Shown here: positions 56,472 through 64,000 of the stretch, one piece after another
Layout: the number at the start of each line of letters is the position of its first letter
Position numbering within the stretch: the stretch's first letter is position 1
Assembly: GCF_003850045.1 (NCBI RefSeq)
Contig: NZ_RQJX01000003.1
Coordinates: forward strand, 161,985 to 225,984
Direction of reading: 5' to 3'
Length of the DNA: 64,000 nucleotides
From: Aeromicrobium camelliae
GTDB taxonomy: Bacteria > Actinomycetota > Actinomycetes > Propionibacteriales > Nocardioidaceae
Translations under genes and position numbers: made by a program
Notes under the pieces: model-generated
Told to the model about the DNA's origin: nothing
The model's database searches: none
What the model saw: only the letters and a program-made list of their open reading frames with translations

Positions 56472-58607
56472 TCAGTCGAAGATCCCGGTCGGAGGAGACG
56501 CGGTCGGCTCGGTCGGCTCCTCCGGCTCGTCCGGCTCAGTCGGCTGAGTCGGTTCCGGCGTCGGGCTCGGCTCCGGCTCGGGCGTCGGCTCGGGCTCCGG
56601 GGTGGGTTCGGGCTCGGGCTCGGGGGGCGGCGGAGGCGGCGTGTAAACCGTTCCCAGCTCGGCCCGGATGTTGCCCGGCTCGGGGAACTCCCCGCAGTCC
56701 GAGGGGTCGATCACCTGGCGCTGGTAGGCCTGGAACGTCTGCGCCGGGTACGTGCCACCGAAGAACGGGTTCAGGTAGCCGCGCAGCTGGCCGTTGCCCG
56801 GCTCACGGTTGAACATCACCGCGGTGACGAGCTTCGGTGTCATGCCGATGAACCACGAGGACGACACCCGCTCGTTCTGTCCGTTCGCGTCGGTCGCAGT
56901 CGCGGTACCCGTCTTGCCGGCGGTCGGGCACTGGGTACGGGCACGCGTACCCGACCCGTTCTGCACGACGGCCTGGAGGGCATCGACGGTGTCACCAGCG
57001 ACGTCAGGCGCGATCGTCTGCTTGACGTTCGGGCTGTGCTGGTGCTGCGGCTGGCCGTTCGAATCGGTCACCGATTCGATCACGTACCACTCGGCACGCT
57101 TACCCCCGGCCGCGAGCGTGGCGAAACCGTTCGCCATGTCCACAGGTGCCACGTTCTCGTAGCCGAGCGACACGCCGATGACCGGGTTGATCGTGTCGAG
57201 GGTCGACTGCGGGATGCCCGCGCGGCCGGCGGCGTCGAGGATCTTCTGCGGGCCGTCCTCCATCTGGTCGGTCAGGTCCACGAACGCCGTGTTGACCGAG
57301 TTGGCCGTCGCCTGTCGCAGGGAGATGTAGCCGTACGACTGACCACCGCTGTCACCCTGGTTGACGATCGTGTCGTTGCCGATCTGCAGTGGCGAGTTGC
57401 CGTTGAGCCGGGTCTGCAGGCTGTAACCGTTCTCCAGCGCCGCGACGACCGCGAACGCCTTGAACGTCGAGCCCGGCTGCGTGCCCCGGACAGCCCAGTT
57501 GAACTGCTTCTGCAGGTAGTCCGGGCCGCCGTACATCGCCCGGACCGCACCCGTCCCCGGCTCGACGGACACGAGAGCCTCGTTCAGCTCATCGAGTCCC
57601 GCGGGACGGACTTGGTCGACGGCTGCGATGGCGGCGTCCTGCATCGACTTGTCGAACGTGGTGACGATCTTCAAACCGCCACCGTTGATCTCGTAGTCGG
57701 TGAACTGCAACTGCTCCATGTGCCGTTGCACGAGCTCGAGCAGATAACCGTTGGGGCCCTGGAACTTGTTCTGGTCCTGCTTGGGTGCGAACGCCGGCAG
57801 CGCCTCCTTGTACTGCGCGGCCTCCTCGGCAGACAGCGAGCCCGCCTTGACCATGCCGTCGATGACGTACTGGTAGCGCGGGAGGATGCGTTCGGTCGCG
57901 CCCTCGGTGTAGGGGTCGTAGTAGGAGGGGCTGTTGATGACCGTGGCGAGGTACGCGGCCTCCTGCACGGTCAACTCCGCGGCGGGCTTGTTGAAGTAGT
58001 TGTTGGCGGCGACCTCGACGCCGTAGGCGCCGTTGCCGAAGTAGATCGTGTTGAGGTACCCCTCGAGGATCTCCTCCTTACTGCGCTGGTTGTCGATCTT
58101 GACCGAAAGGATGGCTTCCTTCAGCTTGCGGGTGTACGTCTGCTCCTGCGTGAGGTAGAGGATCTTGACGTACTGCTGGGTGATGGTGGAGCCACCGCCG
58201 GTGATCTGCCCGCTCTGCGTGTTGTCGCGCAGGGCGCGGATGATGCCCCGGACGTCGATGCCCTGGTTCTCCCAGAAGGTACGGTCCTCGGCGGCGATCG
58301 CGGCGTCCTTCATGACCGCGGGAATCTCGTCGTAGCTCAGCATCACGCGATCTTGCGTGGAGAAGCTGCCGATCTTCGTGGTGCCGTCGGAGAAGTAGAC
58401 GTCCGTCCGCTGCGTCTGGAAGTCCGCGTTGGGATCGGGGATCTTGATGACCGCGTAGGCGGTCGCGAAGGCCGCCGTTCCCGCCACGAGTCCGATGACT
58501 CCCAGGAAGAGCAGCCAGCGCAGGACCTTGACCGGCCACGGTCCATGACCGCCGATGCGGCGGAGCGGACCGCGCCTCTCCTTGGTCTTCTTGCGAGTTC
58601 TCGCCAC
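56472..58607 (-). CDS. class A penicillin-binding protein (transglycosylase/transpeptidase)
   Basis: This 711-residue protein has a basic cytoplasmic N-terminus, one membrane helix (about 31-55), and a GT51 glycosyltransferase domain: AAEDRTFWENQGIDVRGIIR with catalytic Glu107, GGGSTITQQYVK, and LEGYLNTIYFGNGAYGVEVA. A transpeptidase domain follows, with PGSTFK (Ser380), SVN (437-439) and KTGTA (565-569). The C-terminus is a long Pro/Glu-rich tail (about 655-711) ending TGIFD, probably spanning the wall. It polymerises and crosslinks glycan strands. It starts at GTG with AAGGGA upstream. It converges on the repeat array and is divergent from PadR. Confidence 0.95.
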   Translation of the reverse strand: MARTRKKTKERRGPLRRIGGHGPWPVKVLRWLLFLGVIGLVAGTAAFATAYAVIKIPDPNADFQTQRTDVYFSDGTTKIGSFSTQDRVMLSYDEIPAVMKDAAIAAEDRTFWENQGIDVRGIIRALRDNTQSGQITGGGSTITQQYVKILYLTQEQTYTRKLKEAILSVKIDNQRSKEEILEGYLNTIYFGNGAYGVEVAANNYFNKPAAELTVQEAAYLATVINSPSYYDPYTEGATERILPRYQYVIDGMVKAGSLSAEEAAQYKEALPAFAPKQDQNKFQGPNGYLLELVQRHMEQLQFTDYEINGGGLKIVTTFDKSMQDAAIAAVDQVRPAGLDELNEALVSVEPGTGAVRAMYGGPDYLQKQFNWAVRGTQPGSTFKAFAVVAALENGYSLQTRLNGNSPLQIGNDTIVNQGDSGGQSYGYISLRQATANSVNTAFVDLTDQMEDGPQKILDAAGRAGIPQSTLDTINPVIGVSLGYENVAPVDMANGFATLAAGGKRAEWYVIESVTDSNGQPQHQHSPNVKQTIAPDVAGDTVDALQAVVQNGSGTRARTQCPTAGKTGTATATDANGQNERVSSSWFIGMTPKLVTAVMFNREPGNGQLRGYLNPFFGGTYPAQTFQAYQRQVIDPSDCGEFPEPGNIRAELGTVYTPPPPPPEPEPEPTPEPEPTPEPEPSPTPEPTQPTEPDEPEEPTEPTASPPTGIFD

Positions 58608-58725
58608 CTGGTTTTCCCTTCACGCCGCGCGCGGGCGCGCGCCACCAGCGTCCCAGTGTGCCGGGTGAGGCCTGAAGTTCAAAGATCCCCCGCCACAATC
58701 GGTGACGTGAGTGACGCTACGATGT

Positions 58726-58738
58726 ATCGTCTCGATAT
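58726..58738. promoter_or_regulatory. candidate PadR operator
   Basis: TATCG-TCT-CGATA is a perfect 5-bp dyad in AT-rich sequence (ATGTATCGTCTCGATATAAC), 32 bp upstream of the padR start and in the gap shared with the PBP gene. Confidence 0.5.
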
Positions 58739-58769
58739 AACTCGTCGTCACGTCTCGGAGGAGCATCCG

Positions 58770-59423
58770 TTGTCCCGTCGCAGGGGAGTCGCCCTCGAGC
58801 TCGCCGTTCTCGGCCTGCTCGCCGACTCGCCGATGCACGGCTACGAGCTGCGCAAGCAGGTCAACGGCCTGCTCGGCTGGACTCGCCTGCTGTCCTACGG
58901 AACCCTCTATCCCTGCCTGAAGACGCTGGGCCGGCAGGGCTACATCGTGGCCGACGAGGACGTCGACAGCGGCCGCCGGGCCAAGATCACCTACCGGCTC
59001 ACGGCGGAGGGCAAGGAACACCTCGCCGAACTGCTGTCCGATACCGGACCGAGTGCCTGGGACGACGAGAATTTCGGCGTGCGCTTCGCCTTCTTCTCGC
59101 GCACCACGTCCCCGATCCGGGTGCGCATCCTCGAGGGCCGGCGGTCCCGGCTCGAGGAGCGCCTCGACAACGTCAAGAACGCCGCCCTGCGCGGGCGTGA
59201 CCGGATGGACTCCTACACCCGCGAGCTGCAACGGCACGGGTTGGAGTCCGTCGAGCGTGAGATCACGTGGCTCACCGAGCTGATCGAGCGCGAGCGGGCA
59301 GCGGCGGACACGGCTCCCGGGGCGACCACGCCCCCGTCGGGTGCCGCGACGACCTCCGCGGACGAGGCCGACCGGGGTCAGCGTCCGAAGAAGCGAACAT
59401 CCACCACGAGAAAGAAGAAGTGA
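58770..59423 (+). CDS. PadR family transcriptional regulator
   Basis: This 217-residue protein has a winged HTH at the N-terminus (LELAVLGLLADSPMHGYELR; LSYGTLYPCLKTLGRQGYIV; DSGRRAKITYRLTAEGKEHL) and a C-terminal Vir/AphA-like coiled domain (about 105-180). A disordered Lys-rich tail ends KKRTSTTRKKK. The TTG start is preferred because GGAGGAG lies 6 nt upstream. An in-frame ATG at 58,722 would overlap the predicted operator. It lies 6 bp upstream of ino1 and is almost certainly cotranscribed with it. It may regulate inositol synthesis or the divergent PBP gene. Confidence 0.88.
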   Translation: MSRRRGVALELAVLGLLADSPMHGYELRKQVNGLLGWTRLLSYGTLYPCLKTLGRQGYIVADEDVDSGRRAKITYRLTAEGKEHLAELLSDTGPSAWDDENFGVRFAFFSRTTSPIRVRILEGRRSRLEERLDNVKNAALRGRDRMDSYTRELQRHGLESVEREITWLTELIERERAAADTAPGATTPPSGAATTSADEADRGQRPKKRTSTTRKKK

Positions 59424-59429
59424 GGACTC

Positions 59430-60521
59430 ATGGGTTCGGTACGCGTAGCGATCGTCGGCGTAGGCAACTGCGCCACATCCCTGATCCAGGGCGTCGAGTA
59501 CTACAAGAACGCTGATCCGAACGGCTCCGTGCCGGGTCTCATGCACGTGCAGTTCGGTGACTACCACGTGCGCGACATCGAGTTCGTGGCCGCGTTCGAT
59601 GTCGACGCCAAGAAGGTCGGTTTCGATCTCGCGGAGGCCACCCAGGCCAGCGAGAACAACACGATCAAGATCACCGACGTGCCGCCGACCGGTGTCACCG
59701 TGCAGCGCGGACACACCCTCGACGGCCTCGGCAAGTACTACCGCGAGACGATCGAGGAAGCCTCGGCCGAGCCGGTCGACGTGGTGCAGGTCCTCAAGGA
59801 CACGCAGGCCGACGTGCTCGTGTCCTACCTCCCGGTGGGTTCGGAGGAGGCCGACAAGTTCTACGCCCAGTGCGCGATCGACGCCGGTGTCGCCTTCGTC
59901 AACGCGCTGCCGGTGTTCATCGCGTCGGACCCCGAGTGGGCCAAGAAGTTCGAGGACGCCGGCGTCCCGATCATCGGCGACGACATCAAGAGCCAGGTCG
60001 GCGCCACCATCACCCACCGCGTGATGGCGAAGCTGTTCGAGGATCGTGGCGTCGTGCTCGACCGCACCTACCAGCTGAACGTCGGCGGCAACATGGACTT
60101 CAAGAACATGCTCGAGCGTGATCGCCTGGAGTCCAAGAAGGTGTCGAAGACCCAGGCCGTCACCTCGAACCTCAACGGTCCACTCTCGGGCAAGATCGAG
60201 GACAAGAACGTGCACATCGGCCCGAGCGACTACGTGCAGTGGCTCGACGACCGCAAGTGGGCGTACGTCCGCCTCGAGGGTCGCGCCTTCGGCGACGTTC
60301 CACTGAACCTCGAGTACAAGCTCGAGGTGTGGGACTCCCCGAACTCGGCCGGCATCATCATCGACGCGATCCGCGCGGCCAAGATCGCCAAGGACCGCGG
60401 AATCGGCGGCCCGCTCATCTCGGCGTCGTCCTACCTGATGAAGAGCCCGCCGGTGCAGCGCGCCGACGACCTCGGCCGTGCCAAGCTCGAGGCGTTCATC
60501 GAGGGCACCGAGGAGCGCTGA
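59430..60521 (+). CDS. ino1: myo-inositol-1(3)-phosphate synthase
   Basis: This 363-residue protein has the NAD-binding motif [20 protein letters not shown] at the N-terminus, [40 protein letters not shown], and [20 protein letters not shown] with the catalytic Lys region. The length and sequence are those of the short actinobacterial/archaeal form. It converts glucose-6-phosphate to myo-inositol-3-phosphate, the precursor of phosphatidylinositol, mycothiol and related glycolipids. A GTGAGGA site precedes the ATG. It is transcribed with padR, and a terminator lies 38 bp after the stop. Confidence 0.95.
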   Translation: MGSVRVAIVGVGNCATSLIQGVEYYKNADPNGSVPGLMHVQFGDYHVRDIEFVAAFDVDAKKVGFDLAEATQASENNTIKITDVPPTGVTVQRGHTLDGLGKYYRETIEEASAEPVDVVQVLKDTQADVLVSYLPVGSEEADKFYAQCAIDAGVAFVNALPVFIASDPEWAKKFEDAGVPIIGDDIKSQVGATITHRVMAKLFEDRGVVLDRTYQLNVGGNMDFKNMLERDRLESKKVSKTQAVTSNLNGPLSGKIEDKNVHIGPSDYVQWLDDRKWAYVRLEGRAFGDVPLNLEYKLEVWDSPNSAGIIIDAIRAAKIAKDRGIGGPLISASSYLMKSPPVQRADDLGRAKLEAFIEGTEER

Positions 60522-60558
60522 CCTTCGGGCTCGCCGCCGCAAGTCAGCATCCGACGCG

Positions 60559-60592
60559 AAGGACGTCGGCGCCATCGGGCGTCGGCGTCCTT
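60559..60592 (+). terminator. terminator after ino1
   Basis: AAGGACGTCGGCGC pairs with GCGTCGGCGTCCTT (12 of 14, one G-T type) around a 6-nt loop. It is followed by a weakly T-rich CGTCGTTGTCC. Confidence 0.75.
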
Positions 60593-60603
60593 CGTCGTTG
60601 TCC

Positions 60604-60609
60604 TAGCGT
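60604..60609 (+). promoter_or_regulatory. putative -10 element of sugar acetyltransferase gene (leaderless)
   Basis: TAGCGT-GAGGGC-ATG, with the hexamer directly after the ino1 terminator. Confidence 0.55.
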
Positions 60610-60615
60610 GAGGGC

Positions 60616-61179
60616 ATGACTGACGCGCGCAGCATGCACGAGCGGATGCTCGCCGGTGACCTCTACATCACGGACGACCCGCAGATCGCGGCCGACTCTC
60701 GCCGCGCCCTGCAGTTGGCGCACCGGATCAACACGACCGACCCCACCGACACGGACACCGTGCGGGCGCTGTTCACCGAACTGCTCGGGCACTACGGCGA
60801 CGGCGCCGAGATCCGGCCGCCGTTCCGCTGCGACTACGGGTACCAGACGAGCTTCGGCGCCCGGTCCTTCGCGAACTTCGGGCTGGTCGTCCTCGACGTC
60901 GCGGAGGTGACCATCGGCGAGGACGTGCAGATCGGGCCCAACGTCCAACTGCTCACGGCGACCCACCCGTTGGAGCCCGGACCCCGCCGCGACAAGTGGG
61001 AGTCGGCCGAGCCCATCACGATCGGCGACAACGTCTGGCTCGGAGGCGGCGTCATCGTCTGCCCCGGGGTGACCATCGGCGAGAACACCGTGGTCGGCGC
61101 CGGGTCGGTCGTGGTGCGCGACCTCCCGGCCGGGGTGATCGCCGTGGGCTCGCCGGCCCGGGTCGTGCGCGAGCTCTAG
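60616..61179 (+). CDS. maltose/galactoside O-acetyltransferase (Maa/LacA type)
   Basis: This 187-residue protein has an N-terminal Mac domain (MHERMLAGDLYITDDPQIAA) and a left-handed beta helix: RPPFRCDYGYQTSFGARSF, GEDVQIGPNVQLLTATHPLE (catalytic His), GDNVWLGGGVIVCPGVTIGE, and a final GSVVVRDLPAGVIAVGSPAR. It acetylates the 6-hydroxyl of sugars with acetyl-CoA. It is intact, unlike the frameshifted homologue at 17.3 kb. It lies after the ino1 terminator with its own leaderless-type promoter. Confidence 0.93.
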   Translation: MTDARSMHERMLAGDLYITDDPQIAADSRRALQLAHRINTTDPTDTDTVRALFTELLGHYGDGAEIRPPFRCDYGYQTSFGARSFANFGLVVLDVAEVTIGEDVQIGPNVQLLTATHPLEPGPRRDKWESAEPITIGDNVWLGGGVIVCPGVTIGENTVVGAGSVVVRDLPAGVIAVGSPARVVREL

Positions 61180-61187
61180 TCCGGACG

Positions 61188-61412
61188 TCAGCCGGCCGAG
61201 GCGCGGCGTCGGCACAGGATGGCCGCGCTCAGGTGGAGTGCGCCGGCGCAGTCAGGGCGTCCCCCGGCGCGAGCCGGCCAGAAGAACTGTCGTAGATCAG
61301 CTCCGGGCGTGGTCTGGACCTCCCACACCTGCCCGCCCTCGATCACACTGATCGGGACATGGCGCCAGCCCTCGTTCACCAACACGGGCCCGGGGCCAAC
61401 TCTGTAGCGCAA
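61188..61412 (-). CDS. possible small hypothetical protein (74 aa)
   Basis: This open frame has GC-rich third positions and a plausible sequence (VGPGPVLVNEGWRHVPISVI; GGQVWEVQTTPGADLRQFFW). It fills most of the 319-bp gap between the acetyltransferase and the surface-protein gene. The start would be TTG without a clear ribosome-binding site, and no family is recognised. It could be a chance frame in GC-rich DNA. Confidence 0.3.
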   Translation of the reverse strand: MRYRVGPGPVLVNEGWRHVPISVIEGGQVWEVQTTPGADLRQFFWPARAGGRPDCAGALHLSAAILCRRRASAG

Positions 61413-61498
61413 CGGAAACCGTCGTCCGGTTCGAGATGCGCGCCGGCGAATGCTCGCTGACGATGGGTGCAGTCACAACACCTACCTCGGGGGGCTTC

Positions 61499-64000
61499 GT
61501 GTCCAACAGACGCTTGTCTTCGCATCCTGCTCGCAGATGGGCGGCCAGAGGCGCCGCCATCGCCCTGATCGCGCCGGCGATCACCCTCGTGCCCGGAACC
61601 GCCTCCGCGGCACCCGAAGATCCGGCGGAAGGCCTGGCTCGAGTCATCGCATCCGACCTGCTCACGGCCGACCTCGCCGACGCCGTCTCGGCGTCGAGTG
61701 GGAGCCAGACCGATCAGGGCCCCAACGCCGCCGCCATCGACGCGGAGGTGCTCAACAGCCTGATCGGCGTGCAACTGCCCACGATCGGCCTGCCGCTCAT
61801 CGCGTCAGGCGGCAACCCGGGCCTGCTCGACCTCGGCGACGCAGCCGCCGCCGGCGCGTTGAACGCCGCCTCGGCCTCACCCGCGGACGACTCGTCGGTT
61901 GCCGCGGCGGGCGCGGTGGGCGATAACGGCGCGATCGACCTCGGCACGGTCGGCGACCCCACCACCATCGGCGACGCGCGCCTCGATCTCACCGCGTTGC
62001 TGGGACAGCTCGGAGTCGACGACATCACCGACACCGTCGTCGATCAGCTCTCCGTCGAACTCGGTGCACTCGCTTCGCGGGCGGCGCAGACCGGCGCGGA
62101 GGCCGAGCGGACCTACGGGCTCGCCGGAGCGTAGATCGCCATCAGCAGCCCTGCCGTCGACGCACTCGCCGCGGACCTCGAAGCGACGATCCTCGACGCC
62201 GGTAGCGCCTTCAACGCTGCGGTCGGCCCCGGCGGCGCCATCGACAGCGTCGCGCAGGAGACCGTGCTGGATCTCACCGTTCCCATCGTCGGCGGCATCA
62301 GCGCCGGGCCCGGCACGGTCACCGCTGCACTCGATCTGCAGCCGACCGTGGACGCCATCTTGGCAACGCCCCTCACCAGCTCCGACGGGATCGTGACGGT
62401 CGACCTCGACGACGGCCTGATCCTGGTCAACGTGGCCAAGCTCCTCAAGGGTCCTGACGCCACGGACCTCAACGGTCTGTCCCCCAATACTCAAGTGCTG
62501 ACCGCCGCCACCATCGACCAGATCGGCGCAGGGATCGCCGACGCGCTCGGCGGCCTGGGCGAGACCGCCGGCGAGCTCATCGATGCCGCCCTGAACACCG
62601 CGACCCTGACGCTCGACGTGCCGGTCACGGTGACGCTCCTGGGGCAACCGGCGGTCGATCTCTCCTCGGGGGTTTCGGGTTCGCTCGGTGGCTTCCTGGG
62701 GCTCGAAGGGTCGACGGCGCCTACTGTCACGCCGCCACCCGCGATCCCAGTCCAGTTGGCGGATCCGCTGCAGACCGTGCTGAACGACGCGCTCGCTGGC
62801 CTCGGCGGCGCGCTCAGCGGCGTGCTCGAGCCCGTCACGACCGGTCTCGAAGGCACGGTGAACACGCTGGTCGGCACGCTGACCACGGCGATCGATCCGC
62901 TGCTCACGACGGTCCTTCCGAACATCGCCCAGCTGACCATCAACCAGCAGACGACGGCCGACCCCGATGAGCTCGAGAACACCACCGGGTCCGCGACGGT
63001 CCGTGCGCTCGACATCACGTTGCTGCCGACGCTGGCTGAGCCGCTCGCGCGGGTCGGCCTCGCGTCCTCCACCGTCCGCGTCGACACCGCCGCGGAACCG
63101 GCACCGACCCTGACCGGGGCCCCCGACGAGGTGCGTCCCGGGCAGACCGTCGACGTCACGACCGAGGGCTGGGAACCGGACACCGAGCTCGATCTCACCT
63201 ACGTCGATGCCGACGGCAACGAGATCGGCACGTCCACCGTCACCACCAACGGCGAGGGCGTCGCCACCGACACCTTCACCGTTCCCGACGGCACGCCGGT
63301 CGGCGACCTGACGATCACGGCTACCGCCGAGGACGGCACGACCGCGAGCGACACGGTCACCGTGCTCGCTCCCCCGACGCTGGCAGCGAGTCCCGCGTCG
63401 GTGCCGCAGGAGGGCACCGTGAACGTCACGGGCGAAGGCTGGCCCGCCGACACCGAGGTGACGGTGACCTACACCGACGCCGAGGGCAACCCGGTGGGCG
63501 AGAACACCGTCACCACGAGCGGCGACGGCACCTTGACCGACACCCTGACGCTGCCGCCGGGCACCGCTCCGGGAACCCTGACGATCGTCGCCACCGGTCC
63601 AGACGGTCTCGACGCGACGACCACGACGCAGGTCGAGGCCGCGCCCGTGCTCACCGCCGCGCCCGGAGAGGTGAGCGCCGGAGACACCGTGGCGGTCAGC
63701 AGCGCGGGATGGCCGGTCAACACGCCCCTGACCGTCACGTTCACGGACGCCGACGGCAACGAGATCGGCACGCAGCCTGTGACGACCGACGCGAACGGGA
63801 CCTTCTCGACCACGTTCGAGGTTCCCGCCGGTACGGCGCTGGGAACGCTCGATATCACGGCCGCCGACGGTGCCGGCCGCACCGCCTCGGCCGAGGTCGA
63901 GGTGGTCGCGGACCCGGTCATCACGGTGACTCCGCCGGTCGCGGCGCCCGGTGACACCATCACGACGGACGGTTCGGGCTACCCGCCGAACACCGACGTC
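61499..64000 (+). pseudogene. choice-of-anchor G-like secreted surface protein, interrupted by an in-frame stop and cut by the window end
   Basis: From a GTG with GGGGGG upstream, a signal peptide (about residues 1-38, ending TASA) leads into the choice-of-anchor G repeat region (EDPAEGLARVIASDLLTADL; RAAQTGAEAERTYGLAGA). A TAG at 62,132-62,134 then interrupts the frame. The same frame continues at once with IAISSPAVDALAADLEATIL and stays open to the window end, through further anchor-G sequence and at least three tandem Ig-like repeats (TVDVTTEGWEPDTELDLTYV-type, from about 63,100). A single G-to-T change (GAG to TAG) would explain the stop. The upstream ATG at about 61,463 is an alternative start. 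Confidence 0.8.

Overview
The window is about 70% GC, densely coded and made almost entirely of chromosomal genes. Family content points to a Gram-positive actinomycete of the order Micrococcales, most likely Microbacteriaceae. The supporting genes are the ribosomal block rpsF-ssb-rpsR-rplI with dnaB nearby, a PadR regulator next to myo-inositol-phosphate synthase, a choice-of-anchor G surface protein, a FemAB/alanine-racemase-like pair beside a class A penicillin-binding protein, and DtxR/IdeR-type iron boxes. This placement is inference from family content; there is no rRNA in the window. I saw no tRNA, CRISPR array, prophage, insertion sequence or integrase.

Layout. 0-10 kb: the tail of a multicopper oxidase, an RsbQ/RsbP-like stress-signalling pair, small enzymes, a small alarmone synthetase, and a copper operon (membrane protein, YcnI, CopC-CopD, second YcnI). 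9.7-10.95 kb: two 5'-truncated genes lie back to back between copies of a 56-bp palindromic repeat. 11-21.6 kb: TetR with a flavin dehydrogenase, a DesK/DesR-like two-component system divergent from an ABC exporter, a frameshifted acetyltransferase, an MFS permease, and an acyl-CoA ligase with a divergent TetR. 21.6-28.7 kb: an unknown ABC system, RecQ carrying a phosphoribosyltransferase-like tail, and a second acyl-CoA ligase divergent from a LuxR-type regulator. 28.7-34.9 kb: two LPXTG tails joined 5' to 5', an isoprenylcysteine methyltransferase-like protein, LysE, MMPL with TetR, and a third back-to-back truncated pair. 35-46 kb: dnaB, a MATE pump, a siderophore-interacting protein (SIP) with a solute-binding lipoprotein, the ribosomal operon, and a FtsX-type ABC transporter. 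46-56.5 kb: an aldo/keto reductase, HNH protein, two iron-boxed SIPs, a large secreted phosphoesterase, DUF368, FemAB plus racemase, then 0.7 kb of repeats. 56.5-64 kb: the penicillin-binding protein, PadR-ino1, a sugar acetyltransferase, and a large surface protein interrupted by a stop codon and running off the window.

Three features stand out. First, ten genes carry a TANNNT hexamer exactly 6 nt before their start codon (three more at 7 nt), as expected for leaderless transcription. Second, three divergent gene pairs have lost both 5' ends at a sharp junction (about 10,125, 29,272 and 34,710); these are either real deletions or assembly joins. Third, many intergenic gaps hold clear dyads or strong hairpins, which allow specific regulatory predictions. 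I found no convincing wholly new defence or mobile system. The most promising lead is the FemAB-racemase-penicillin-binding-protein neighbourhood as a possible interpeptide-bridge module.
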